A stretch of 64,000 bases of DNA, taken from NCBI RefSeq assembly GCF_014356525.2, contig NC_052509.1:35274001-35338000 (forward strand). Direction: 5' to 3'. How positions within the stretch are numbered: the first letter of the stretch is position 1; the number at the start of each line of letters is the position of its first letter. The position numbers and the translations under genes are program-made. Shown in pieces: positions 1 through 10,806 of this stretch. The notes under the pieces are model-generated. The model did no database searches, had not been told where the DNA came from, and worked only from the letters and a program-made list of their open reading frames with translations. The stretch is from Nilaparvata lugens (Eukaryota; Arthropoda; Insecta; Hemiptera; Delphacidae).

Positions 1-928
1 CACGATAAACTCAAAATAAAAATATTCTCAAATGTAAACAGGAAATACTAAGATCAATCTCGGGGCATTGGCCGTGCAGTATAGGACATATCAACGGTCT
101 CGAAAATTGTAAAATGGTTGGCGAGTGGCTTTCCAACAATAATAGGTAATCTCTGAACTCAATAGACTAAAGAAATGAATAAATTCAAAATAGTAATAAA
201 TTAAGTCTATAATAATAAAATTAACTTAATAGTCAAAACTTCAGTTATTGGTAAAGTTCACTCAAGCAAATCAAAATGGAAGATCAAAGGCAAAATTAGT
301 AATTCAATTAATCATATAAATAAATAATAAAATTAGCTTTATAATCAAAACTTCAGTTATTGGTGAAGTTCACTCAAGCAAATCAAAATGGAAGATCAAA
401 GACAAAATTCGTAATTCAATTAATCATATAAATAAATATTTGAAGTTGAAACTATTAGAATTAATAATTTAATGGGACTCAAGTAAGGAGCTCAAGCCAA
501 GGACTAATAATTTCAGCTCAATAATTCAATCTGACACAAATAAATCAATCAATATTGGTCAATAAGAACTATGAATTTTGGTAAGTTGAGAAAGAAAAAT
601 AAATGTAATTACGATATGATATGATATTAGTTTAAACCACAGTAGGTTGAACTAGAAGTTTATGTAATAAATACTAAATAAATTTTATGTAATAAAACTA
701 GTAGCTCGAATCAATAAGGATTGGTCAATCAGAACTATGAATTTCGTGGGATCAGAAAGCAGAATAAATCTAATACACGCAGCAAATAAGATGATATTAG
801 TATGAACAACAGAAGGTTAAACTAGTAGCCCTTCCTGAGTGCTTTCTCCCCAAAGGGCGAATTGGATCAATAATATATAATATCATATCAATAATAATAC
901 TTGATTAAGTTCAAAGTAGTAAATATAC
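1..928. other. AT-rich flank without a recognisable gene
   Basis: No open reading frame here resembles a protein and no RNA gene is visible. Positions about 211-434 hold a 112-bp tandem duplication whose two copies share the stretch around 'acttcagttattgg' and 'cactcaagcaaatc'. The rest is low-complexity AT-rich sequence. It may be host flank or further old repeat. Confidence 0.5.
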
Positions 929-1760
929 TGTGACAACGATCTTCTCAGGGAGTATCGGACTTATCAAAATTAAAGTATGTTTTGATTATTAATAATTCAA
1001 TTTGATGATAATGAAGATAATGTCTATTCATTTATCAATCCGCTCTTTGCTTGACAAAGGACTACACACCAAGTCCCTAATTGAATTAATATCAAAGGCG
1101 AGACTTTACAAAATCCAACTAATGAATTAGCTTATGATTTAGAATGTCATCAACTACACAAAAGGAAAAAGTTACTTATAATTTAGAGCGTCATTAACAT
1201 CACAAAATGGAAAGATAAATTAACTATTAATTTAGAACATCATTAACTACACAGAATGGGAAAATAAATGAACCTATGATTTAGGACATCATTAACCACA
1301 CAATATGGGGAAATAATTAACCATTAATTCAGAACGTCATTAACTACACAAAATGTAGAATAAATAAATTAACCTATGATTTAGGACGTCATGAACCACA
1401 CAAAAAATGGAAAAAATAAATTAGCTTGTTAAATGTCAGGGGTTGGATTTACAATAAATTTCTCATTTCTTAAGACATTGAAAATTATATCTAGCTCAGA
1501 AGCATTGAAAACAAAACTGACTTTCACCAAAAAAACTTTTATCTAGTGATGAGGTATTTCTTGACCCCACTAGTCACTTTAACAGCTCTCTGGAAGACAG
1601 CCTAGGCCTTCGCTGGAGGCAAATAAGAACAAATTTAGTGTCGAAAATAGAGAAAATACAAATAAAACTTTATTCCTCTCACAACAATACAAAAGAGAAG
1701 GTGATTATGATTTTAAACAGGACAACCTTGAGGAGGATGAATGGAAAGACTATTAAGCAT
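929..1760 (-). repeat. candidate distal part of the 3' LTR of element B
   Basis: Element B's polypurine tract ends at 11797, so its 3' LTR should run leftward from 11796. That run is interrupted at 10807 by element A and would resume at 1760. A plausible LTR end (plus-strand TGTGAC, minus-strand ...GTCACA) occurs at about 929. The two pieces would total about 1.82 kb, close to the 1.80-1.83 kb LTRs of the related element C. The second LTR of B is not in the window, so the boundary is inference. Confidence 0.3.
1130..1412. repeat. tandem repeat, about 47-bp unit, six copies
   Basis: Six degenerate copies of a unit built around 'tatgatttaggacgtcat' and 'aaccacacaaaatgg' follow each other with roughly 45-53 bp spacing. 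The copies differ by many substitutions, so the array is old. It lies within the segment proposed as part of element B's LTR. Confidence 0.7.
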
Positions 1761-2891
1761 TCTGAGTAGATTTTTGCCCACACCTTCTTCTACCAGAATT
1801 CCCAGTGTCTCTCTGGGCCGGCTAGACTCAGTCGGCGACTGGGGTGGGCCGCAGCAGGGGACGGAAGTCCTGGTGGGGTGTCCGCCAACCACCCTCGTTT
1901 GAGTCGGGGGTTGAAACAGGGCCTTGAGTACCTTAGAGAGATGTTTCCCTCTTTTAGGTAAGAGGGGCCGTGCTTTCTCACTGCCAAACAGGGTTGGGCG
2001 TGGAGTGAGAGGAGTAGGAACGCTGCGGTGTCCGCAGTGAATGAGGTCTCTGTGACGGGAATAACGTTCCCGATTGTCACTAGACGTCCTCTTGTGTGTC
2101 TTGGAACTATTTGCTGGAGTCGGTCACCGGGTCACTATTCTTGGGTACAGGGTGTTTTCCGGGGGTCCGGATCGAACCCAGAGTTGAAGGAAGGGCTTTC
2201 CCTAGCCTTTCTCGAGGTCCTCTTGCAATCCCAGAGTGAATCGGCAAGCTACAGGAGCCCGCACGCATGACTTCTCTTCTGATCACCAAGTCCCAATCCT
2301 CGGGCACCGGGTGTCTTCCTGGGGTCCGGATCGAGCTCAGAGTTGTCGCAAAGGCTTTTCCTAGCCTTTCTTGAGGTCCTCTTGCGATTCGAGGCTCCGG
2401 CGATGATGTACCAAGATGCTGTCAGGTTTTAACCAAAACCTGGTGTGTCGCTGCTGGTTGAAACAGGCAGGCTGATGCCCAAACTCATTGAAAAAGTCGA
2501 ACAACATTCGTCCAAGTGTGTGTTCAACTGCGGAGCTTCCAGTGTCTGAGATTAACCACCTTTAACCTCAGACACAACCCCTGATCGACAAAGGATTCGG
2601 AGTACACTCAAAGCACGAGATGTACTATGTTGCTAGCTGCGCACTGCTTCCTTCACTCTCTCTGTCGACAGCTCACACTGGACACCGGAACTAGACTGCT
2701 TGCCTACTAGCCTTTCACGAGCCTCCCTCAGTGGCCGAGATGGAGGGGAGTGAGGATGCGCAGCATTGCTGAGCGGTAGCCCAGCGGCTGGGCTGCTCAT
2801 TGACCTCTGTGATTTCATCAGAGATAACCAAGCGTCTTATAACAAGCCCTAAATTCAATTCCCCTCACTAGTTATGATATACATCGTGACA
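1761..2891 (-). repeat. element A 3' LTR (short form, 1131 bp)
   Basis: It aligns end to end with the right LTR of element A, starting 'tctgagtaga' and ending 'tacatcgtgaca' on the plus strand. It holds only two copies of the internal 159-bp unit (starting near 2148 and 2305). Reading frames seen on either strand here are repeat-derived and not genes. Confidence 0.85.
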
Positions 2892-3117
2892 CACTGTTCC
2901 TACTAAGGGAAGGGGGGGGGAAATGGGAAGGTTGTGGGGGGTGAGGATGGAAAGGGTATGTGGCTGACAGATGTCCCAAGACACCAAGTACATTCTGCCG
3001 CCTCTCCGCCGGTCACAGAAGACCGAGTAACAACTGGGCGCCAGGTTGGCAACTCGCCAAAAAAAAAAAAAAACAGCAAGCAATCTGGCCACGTCCCCGG
3101 CCTAGCTTTTCCAAGGA

Positions 3118-4070
3118 GGTACTGTAGAGCTGCGCCGTGCTTCCGCATTGCGTGGAAACGCTGTGCTCTCGCACTGCAGAGGGGACACCATGCTTTCGCA
3201 CTGCAAGAGTCACCGTGCTTCCACACTGCTAAAGGAGGCCATGCTTCCGCACTGCAGGATATAGAGATGCCGTGCTTCCGCACTGCAAGGAGACGCCGTG
3301 CTTTCGCACTGCAAAGTGGACGCCGTGCTTTCACACTGCAAGAGACGCCGTGCTTCCACACTGCTAAAGGATACCGTGCTTCCACACTGCAGGATAGAGT
3401 CGCCGTGCTTCCACACTGCAAGGAGACGCTAAATTCTTATGCTATAAAGGGACGCCGTGCTTTTGCACTGCAAGAGTCGCCGTGCTTCCGTACTGCTAAA
3501 GGAGGCCGTGCTTCTGCATTGCATGATATAGAGACGCCATGCTTCCGCACTGCAATGAGACGCAGTGCTTTCGCACTGCAAAGGGGACGCTGTGCTTTTG
3601 CACTGCAAGAGTCGCCGTGCTTCCACACTGCTAAAGGATGCCATGCTTCCGCAATGCAGGATAGAGTTGCCGTGCTTCCGCACTGCAAGGAGATGCTATA
3701 CTCTTGAGCTAAAAAGGAACGCTGTGCTTCCGCACTGCAAGAGTCACCGTGCTTCCACACTGCTAAAGGAGGCCATGCTTCCGCACTGCAGGATATAGAG
3801 ATGCCGTGCTTCCGCACTGCAAGGAGACGCTGTGCTTTCGCACTGCAAAGGGGACGCCCTGCTTTCACACTGCAAGAGTCGCCGTGCTTCTGCACTGCTA
3901 AAGGATGCCGTGCTTCTGCACTGCAGGATAGAGTCGCCGTGCCTCCACAGTGCAAGGAGACGCTATACTCTTAAGCTAAAATGGAATGCCATGCTTCCGC
4001 ACTGCAAGAGTCGCCGTGTTTCCGCACTGCTAAAGGACGCCGTGCTTCCACACTGCAGGATAGAAGGCGC
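3118..4070. repeat. minisatellite of 'ccgtgcttccgcactgca' monomers
   Basis: Dozens of 24-35 bp monomers contain 'gccgtgcttccgcactgcaa' with small variations. A rarer insert, 'ctatactcttaagctaaaa', recurs at about 3430, 3699 and 3966, so there is a higher-order period of about 268 bp. The monomer resembles a single-copy stretch of the LTR ('ggccgtgctttctcactgcc', near 1967), which suggests it was amplified from the element itself. Long frames across it are artefacts of the repeat. Confidence 0.9.
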
Positions 4071-4072
4071 TA

Positions 4073-5735
4073 CCGAGATCAATGCCGGCTCATGCAGATA
4101 CTGGTTCACTGTATCATGCAAGACCTGCATTAGTGAGACCAGAGGCGTCACCGGCTCACCAGTAAAGGCCCCAACACGCACCGTGCTCACCGATCCGAGC
4201 TGCAGCCCCTCACACTCCATTTATGGACCCAGGGACTGTGTGTGATAAAGTTCGGGGATGGAGGTTGTCATATGATGGAAATGGAGAGGCTCCTAGTTTC
4301 CTAGAGCGCCTTGAGGAATTACAACAAGCCTATGGGCTGGAGCAGTTGTTCCCGGCGCTACCAGAAATGCTAGCGGGAAGGTGTTCCTTATGGATGCGGA
4401 ACCGGAGAGGGTTCTGGCATCATTGGAATGATTTTGTAAGAGACTTTTGGTCTCGATATTATCCAGCAACTTACGAGGAAGACCAGGATACTCAAAACCT
4501 GGGTCAACAGCAGCGTGAAGGCGAGGCCATCGACGACTACGTAGAGGAACTTCATACCCTCATGAGGGGGAGAGGAGATTTCTTAGTCAGCCACCAGCTG
4601 CAGAGGCTCTACAAGAATCTTCTACCTCAGTACAAGCTGTACATCAGGGAAACCGAAATCTATTCAGTGGACGATCTGCTCAAGCTGGCCAGGCAGTATA
4701 AGAGAATAAAATCGGAGGAGAAAAGTGCTCAACAGAGGCAGCGGGCTGCGAAACAGGAGGAGGTTCGTAAACCTGTGAATTTGCGCCCCGAGCTGGAGCC
4801 TACAACAACCCAATGACAAGCAGAGTTGACTCCAGTGGGACCTGTCTGCTGGCAGTGCAAGAAAGAGGGTCACTGGAGGTCAGAATGTCCTGAGATTTCT
4901 CTCTGCTCAACCTGTGAGAAGCATCGTCCTAGTTGCACCTGTGAGAAGGACCAGAAGAGGACTACAGACAAAGCTGCCATGGTGAGAAATAGGAACCAGC
5001 TTCAACTGGAACCGGAGTTGCAGTTTGACAACAGGCTGTATACTACAGTCGAGGTAGCTGACCACCAATATCGAGCTTTACTCGATACAGGAGCTGAATC
5101 CAACTACTTAAGCTTAGCAACGTTTGCAAGCTTAGAAGCAGCTGGATGTGCAAGGAGAACTCCAACAGAGAGGGGTGTGATCTTGGCGAATGGAATAGCA
5201 GCGCGGCAGTATGGGAAGGTGGAAATCAACCTGAAAGTCAGCCAAGAGGTGCTACCCAAAGTGATGACAATCATGGAGGGATTATCACCCAAATTTTTAT
5301 TCGGTATGCAGTTCCTGCAGGAGCACAGGGTGAAAATCGACACCGGCACCCGCACCGTGGAGTGGGAGCCCCAATCAAGGGAGAAGAGTACTTCAACCAC
5401 CCAGAAAACTGGGAAGGCTGGAGGAAGAGAGATGAAGTCCGGTGCAGCCGTGATAGACATGCAAGGAAAGTGTCCGCAACCCCAGGAGACACGCGTCTTC
5501 ATGCTGGTATGTGTCCGAGATGTCTGGCTTAATGCACTGGTTGATACCGGGGCTGAGTCATCCTATGTCTCTGGAGAGGCAGCATGATGACTGAAGAAGT
5601 CTGGCGATTGCCAGATTAAACCGATTAGTCATCAACTTGTTTTGGTGACTGGAGAGAAGCTTCCCGTGGTGGAGGAGCAGAAGCTGACTGCCGAGGTGTG
5701 TAGTAGACGAGTCTTCTGAAGGGTGGTTGATTACC
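4073..5735 (+). repeat. left arm of a 1.65-kb inverted duplication in element A
   Basis: This arm is the reverse complement of 6175-7832, with scattered substitutions and small indels. It starts at 'ggcgctaccgagatc' and fades after 'gtagacgagtct'. The spacer between the arms is about 440 bp. It therefore carries gag-protease in the orientation opposite to the parent element. Confidence 0.9.
4223..5587 (+). pseudogene. inverted copy of element A gag and protease
   Basis: The frame begins at an internal methionine of gag and covers the retrotransposon capsid region (a W- and Y-rich stretch around 4410-4480). It hits an in-frame TGA at 4814-4816, then continues in the same frame into a CX2CX4HX4C zinc knuckle (CWQCKKEGHWRSEC) and a retropepsin motif (LLDTGAES). 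A second retropepsin-like motif (LVDTGAES) follows near 5540, with stops at 5585-5590. It lacks its own 5' end and LTR context, so it is a displaced fragment. All cysteines of the zinc knuckle are kept in this copy. Confidence 0.8.
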
Positions 5736-6133
5736 AAGCCAGCCTCTCGCAGCCTACTGAACACTCTAGCTAAATTTAGCATATGAGCCTTCATCGTTTC
5801 CCCCAGGACGATGATGTCGGCTCCGTGACTACTGCTTGGCTCAATAACCCGCTGATCGAGCATACTGTCCACCTCCTCGTTTATCACCGCTTGCATAAGT
5901 GGATTGCGAGGATACGGACGTTATCGGAATGGCTCAGCTCCTTCCTTCAGCCTGATTTTATGAACCAGGAGGTGAGTTGCACCTGGCACATCTCTGAATT
6001 TTTTCAGCTCCGCCTCCAGGAATTTTTCGAACTCCTCCTTTTCTGAAGTGACTGCTGCCACCTGTCCCACTAAAGCCGGAGGCAATATCATCCTCCTCTG
6101 CCTTAGATCAAGTCTTGCTTGAATCACTCTCAA
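5735..6133 (-). pseudogene. pol: element A reverse transcriptase remnant
   Basis: Two short minus-strand stretches match Ty3/gypsy RT: the region leading into the palm (LKKFRDVPGATHLLVHKIRL, then EEVDSMLDQRVIEPSSS), and a later thumb-side piece (ADIIVLGETM and LREAGLVIN). They are joined by a deletion that removes most of the palm, including the first aspartates of the YLDD box. At its left end the reading runs straight into the inverted gag-protease arm. Confidence 0.7.
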
Positions 6134-6174
6134 ATGACTTCAAATGACTGATCAACTCGTTGATCACTGCCACC

Positions 6175-7832
6175 CTCCAGTAGACTCGTCTACCACACAC
6201 CTCGGCAGTCAGCTTCTGCTTCTCCACCACGGGAAGCTTCTCTCCAGTCACCAAAACAAGTTGATGACTAATCGGTTTAATCTGGCAATCGCCAGACTTC
6301 TTCAGTCGTCATGCTGCCTCTCCAGAGACATAGGACGACTCAGCCCCGGTATCGACCAGTGCATTAAGCCAGACATCTCGGACACATACCAGCATGAAGA
6401 CGTGTGTCTCCTGGGGTTGCGGACACTTTCCTTGCATGTCTATCGCGGCTGCACCGGACTTTATCTCTCTTCCTCCGGCCTTCCCAGTTTTCTGGGTGGT
6501 TGAAGTACTCTTCTCCCTGGATTGGGGCTCCCACACCACGGTGCGGGTGCCGGTGTCGATTTTCACCCTGTGCTCCTGCAGGAACTGCATACCGAATAAA
6601 AATTTGGGTGATAATCCCTCCATGATTGTCATCACTTTGGGTAGCACCTCTTGGCTGACTTTCAGGTTGATTTCCACCTTCCCATACAGCCGCGCCGCTG
6701 TTCCATTCGCCAAGATCACACCCCTCTCTGTCGGAGTTCTCCTTGCACATCCAGCTGCTTCTAAGCTTGCAAACGTTGCTAAGCTTAAGTAGTTGGATTC
6801 AGCTCCTGTATCGAGTAAAGCTCGATATTGGTGGTCAGCTACCTCGACTGTAGTATACAGCCTGTTGTCAAACTGTGACTCCAGTTCCAGTTGAAGCTGG
6901 TTCCTATTTCTCACCACGGCGGCTTTGTCTGTAGTCCTCTTCTGGTCCTTCTCACAGGTGCAACTAGGACGAGGCTTCCCACAGGTTGAGCAGAGAGAAA
7001 TCTCAGGATATTCTGACCTCCAGTGACTCACTTTCTTGCACTGCCAGCAGCCAGGTCCCACTGGAGTCAACTCTGCTTGTCACTGGGTTATTGTAGGCTC
7101 CAGCTCGGGGCGCAATTTCACAGGTTTACGAACCTCCTCCTGTTTCGCAGCCCACTGCCTCTGTTGAGCGCTTTTCTCCTCCGATTTTATTCTCTCATAC
7201 TGCCTGGCCAGCTTGAGCAGATCGTCCACCAAATAGATTTCGGCTTCCCTGATGTACAGCTTGTACTGAGGTAGAAGATTCTTGTAGAGCCTCTGCAGCT
7301 GGTGGCTGACTAAGAAATCTCCTCTCCCCCTCATGAGGGTCTGAAGTTCCTCTACGTAGTCGTCGATGGCCTCACCTTCATGCTGCCGTTGACCCAGGTT
7401 TTGAGTATCCAGGTCTTCCTCGTAAGTTGCTGGATAATAACGAGACCGAAATTCTCTTACAAAATTGTTCCAATGATGCCAGAACCCTCTCCGGTTCCGC
7501 ATCCAAAAGGAACACCTTCCCGCTAGCATTTCTGGTAGCGCCGGGAACAACTGCTCCAGCCCATAGGCTTGTTGTAATTCCTCGAGGTGCTCTAGGAAAC
7601 TAGGAGCCTCTCAGTTTCCATCATATGACAACCTCCATCCCCGAACTTTATCACACACAGTCCCTGGGTCCATAAATGGAGTGTGAGGGGCTGCAGCTCA
7701 GATCGGTGAGCGCGGTGCGTTTGGGGGCCTTTACTGGTGAGCCGGTGATGCCTCTGGTCTCACTAATGCAGGTCTCGCATGATACAGTGAACCAGTATCT
7801 GCATGAGCCGGCATTGATCTCGGTAGCGCTGG
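6175..7832 (-). repeat. right (parental) arm of the inverted duplication in element A
   Basis: This is the original minus-strand gag-protease segment whose copy is at 4073-5735. It is contiguous with the 5' gag and LTR on one side and with the RT remnant on the other, so it is the parental arm. Confidence 0.85.
6309..7070 (-). pseudogene. element A nucleocapsid and tandem retropepsin region
   Basis: It lies in the same frame as gag, beyond the shared TGA. The zinc knuckle has lost its last cysteine (CWQCKKVSHWRSEY). A first aspartic protease motif LLDTGAES is followed about 160 residues later by a second, LVDTGAES, and a TGA soon after. Whether the second motif marks a true second domain or a duplication cannot be settled here. 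It is broken and not expected to work. Confidence 0.75.
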
Positions 7833-8357
7833 TTGTATCACAGCCTCTTCACTTGGAGGCAGCGGTGTGAGAAATTGCTGCCGCTGCTCTTTTAACGCTC
7901 TCCGCAACTCGGAACAGGTGCCGTCTGTGGGCACCAAGTCCAGGAGCAAATCGACAGCGTCTCTGCTCCGCAATCGATACACCAATGAATTGCATGACTC
8001 GCCATCTGAAGCTGGTGATGCCTCCTCGGGCAGTTTTCCGAGTCCAGAAGACTCCTGATGATCCTCCTCTACAGGAGGCCACAAAGACGTTGCTTCTTTC
8101 GTCTCGTGATAGCTTGCACTAGCTCCATTTCTAGCCTGGTTCAGACTACTGGTTTTGCCTGCCACCTTCCTGTGATGGTCCACAAGAACCTTCCTCAGCT
8201 CCGCCATTGTACCCATTGTAGGTAGCCCCGCCGATGCTGCTAGTTCCACTGCTTCATTACGGTAGAGTTTGTAGACCCAGGACACTCCTGGATCGCTGCT
8301 GTCCTCTCGCGCCTCCTTGTCTTCTTCAGCACGATTACACTTCTCTTCTGTACTCAT
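7080..8357 (-). pseudogene. gag: element A gag, capsid part
   Basis: I chose the methionine at 8357 because it lies just after the LTR and primer-like site; the longer frame starts inside the LTR. The first 200 codons are charged and contain two copies of a short pattern (VYKLYRNEAVEL and VYRLRSRDAVDL, each followed by a 'T..T..ELR..L..' stretch), perhaps SAP-like helices. A stop near 7731 and a short frameshifted stretch follow. The capsid core from 7550 to 7080 is then open, with WHHWNNFVREF and LYKNLLPQY motifs, and ends at a TGA shared with the inverted copy. Confidence 0.75.
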
Positions 8358-8380
8358 TGCTGCTTTTCTCCTCCTACCTT

Positions 8381-8401
8381 GAATCCCACGTTCGTGTGCC
8401 A
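8381..8401 (-). promoter_or_regulatory. candidate primer-binding site of element A
   Basis: Four bases inside the 5' LTR, the minus strand starts TGGCACACGAACGTGGGATT, which has the TGG start and the GTGGGATT tail typical of sites complementary to a tRNA 3' end. The spacing is one base longer than a standard acceptor plus T-arm, so I cannot name the tRNA. Confidence 0.5.
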
Positions 8402-8405
8402 ATCT

Positions 8406-10806
8406 TCTGAGTAGATTTTTGCTCACACCTTCTTCTACCAGAACTCCCAGTGTCACTCTGGGCCGGCTAGACTCAGTCGGCGACTGGGGTGGGCTGCAGC
8501 AGGGGACAGGAGTCCTGGTGAGGCATCCGCCAACCACCCTCGTTCAAGTCGGGGGTTGAAACAGGGCCTTGAGTACCTTAGAGAGATGTTTCCCTCTTTT
8601 AGGTAAGAGGGGCCGTGCTTTCACACTGCCAAACAGGGTTGGGCGTGGAGTGAGAGGAGAAGAATGCTGCGGTGTCCGCAGAGAAGGAGGTCTCTGTGAT
8701 GGGAATAACGTTCCCGATTGTCACTAGACGTCCTCTTGTGTGTCTTGGAACTATTTGCTGGAGTCGGTCACCAGGTCACTATTCTCGGGTACAGGGTGTT
8801 TTCCAGGGGTCCGGATTGAACCCGGAGTTGAAGGGAGGGCTTTCCCTAGCCTTTCTCAAGGTCCTCTTGCGATTCTGGAGCAAATCGGCAAGCTATCAGA
8901 GCCCGCGCACTGGGCTTCACCTCTGATCACCGAGTCCCAATTCACAGTCACCAGGTGTCTTCCTGGGGTCCGGATCCCCCTCAGAGTAGTCAGAAAGGCT
9001 TTCCCTAGCCTTTCTCGAGGTCCTTTTGTGATTCTGAATCGAATCAGCAAGCTACAGGAGCCTGTATGCCGGACTTCACTTCTGATCACCAAGTCCCAAT
9101 CCTCGGGCACCGGGTGCCTTCCTGGGGTCTAGATCGAGCTCGGAGTTGTCGCAAAGGCTTTCCCTAGCCTTTCTCGAGGTCCTCTTGCGATTCCAGATTG
9201 AATCTGTAAGCTACAGGAGCCCGCGTGCCGGACTTCTCTCCTGATCACCAAGTCCCAATCCTCAGGCACCGGGTGCCTTCCTGGGGTCCAGGTCGAGCTC
9301 GGAGTTGTCGCAAAGGCATCCCTAGCTCTTCTCAAGGTCCTCTTGCGATTCCGGAGTGAATCGGCAAGCTACATGAGCCCACGTGCCAGACTTCTCTTCT
9401 GATCACCAAGTCTCAATCATCGGGCACCGGGTGTCTTCCTGGGGTCCGGATCGAGCTAAGAGTTGTAGCAAAGACTTTTTCTAGCCTTTCTCGAGGTCCT
9501 CTTGCGATTCCGGAGTGAATCTGCGAGCTACAGGAGCACGCGCGCCGGACTTCTCTTCTGATCACCAAGTCCCAATCCTCAGGCACCGGGTGTCTTCCTG
9601 GGCTCCAGAACGAGCTCAGAGTTGTCGCAAAGGCTTTTCCCAGCCTTTCTCGTGGTACTCTTGCGATTCCAGAGTGAATCGGCAAGCTACAGGAGCCTGC
9701 GCGCCGGACTTCTCTTCTGATCACCAAGTCCCAATCCTCAGGCACCGGGTGCCTTCCTGGGTTCCAGATGAATCTAGGACTTGTTGCAAAGTCTTACTCT
9801 AGCCTTTCTCATGGTCCTCTTGAAATTCCGGAGTGAATCGGCAAGCTACAGGAGCCCGCGCACCAGACTTCTCTTCTGATCACCAAGTCCCAATCCTCAG
9901 GCACCGGGTGCCTTCCTGGGGTCCGGATGAAGCTAGGAGTTGTTGCAAAGGCTTTCCTTTGCCTTTCTCAAGGGCCTCTTGCGATTCCAGAGTGAATCAG
10001 CGTGCTACAGGAGCCCGCGCGTCGGACTTCTCTTCTGATCACCAAGTCCCAATCCTCAGGCACCGGGTGTCTTCCTGGGGTCCAGATCGAGCTCGGAGTT
10101 GTCGCAAAGGCTTTCCCTAGCCTTTCTTGAGGTCCTCTTGCTATCCCGGAGTGAATCGGCAAGCTACAGGAGCCCGCACGCATGACTTCTCTTCTGATCA
10201 CCAAGTCTCAATCCTTGGGCACCGGGTGTCTTCCTGGGGTCCAGTTTGAGCTCGGAGTTGTCGCAAAGGCTTTTCCTAGCCTTTCTCGAGGTCCTGTTGC
10301 GATTCGAGGCTCCAGCGATGATGTACCAAGATGCTGTCAGGTTTTAACCAAAACCTGGCGTTTTGCTGCTGGTTGAAACAGGCAGGCTGATGCCCAAACT
10401 CGTTGAAAAAGTCGAACAACACTCGTCCAAGTGTGTGTTGAACTGCGGAGCTTCCAGTGTCTGAGACTAACCACCTTCAACCTCAGACACAACCCCTGAT
10501 TGACAAAGGATTTGGAGTACACTCAAAGCACGAGATGTACTATGTTGCTAGCTGTGCGCTGCTTCCTTCACTCACTCTGTCGACCGCTCGCACTTGACAC
10601 CCAAACTAGACTGCTCGCCTACTAGCCTCTCACGAGCTTCCCTCAGTGGCCGAGATGGAGGGGAGTAAGGATGCACAGCATTGCTGAGCAGTAGCCCAGT
10701 GGCTGGGCTGCTCATTGACCTCTGTGATTTCATCAGAGATAACCAAGCATTTTATAACAAGCCCTAAATTCAATCCCCCTCACTAGTTACGATATACATC
10801 GTGACA
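8406..10806 (-). repeat. element A 5' LTR (expanded form, 2401 bp)
   Basis: It shares both ends with the left LTR but is 1270 bp longer, because the internal unit is present about ten times instead of twice. In element orientation this is the upstream LTR: the primer-binding-like site and gag start follow directly inside it at 8401 and 8357. Confidence 0.85.
8775..10300. repeat. 159-bp tandem array inside the element A LTR
   Basis: Units start near 8790, 8948, 9106, 9264, 9422, 9581, 9741, 9900, 10059 and 10218, giving a 158-160 bp period. Each has 'ttcctggggtcc', 'gttgtcgcaaaggctttccc' and 'gatcaccaagtcccaatcct'. Units are about 90 percent alike by eye. The array spans the region where LTR promoter signals could lie, but none is identified. 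Confidence 0.9.

Larger units (their letters stand above)
1761..10806 (-). mobile_element. element A: degenerate Ty3/gypsy-type LTR retrotransposon
   Basis: Two related LTRs (1761-2891 and 8406-10806) bound the element, and the 4-bp sequence GCAT flanks it on both sides (1757-1760 and 10807-10810). Gag, a zinc knuckle, retropepsin-like domains and an RT remnant read on the minus strand from 8357 down to about 5735. Most of pol is missing: the RT lacks its catalytic core, and RNase H and integrase are absent. In their place are an inverted second copy of gag-protease (4073-5735) and a minisatellite (3118-4070). The element is therefore defective. Confidence 0.85.

Noticed and set aside
1790..2307. 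Short frames inside the left LTR of element A
   Set aside because: They repeat in the right LTR with each 159-bp unit and carry stops and shifts; noncoding LTR sequence.
2903..3955. Long frames on both strands across 2903-3955
   Set aside because: They are periodic translations of the 'ccgtgcttccgcactgca' minisatellite, open on several frames at once with no domain.
3118..4070. CRISPR-like array
   Set aside because: Repeats run without unique spacers, the DNA is eukaryotic, and no cas gene is near.
5146..5532. Second plus-strand frame across the protease copy
   Set aside because: It is the +1 shadow of the retropepsin frame, and the same shadow appears in the other arm.
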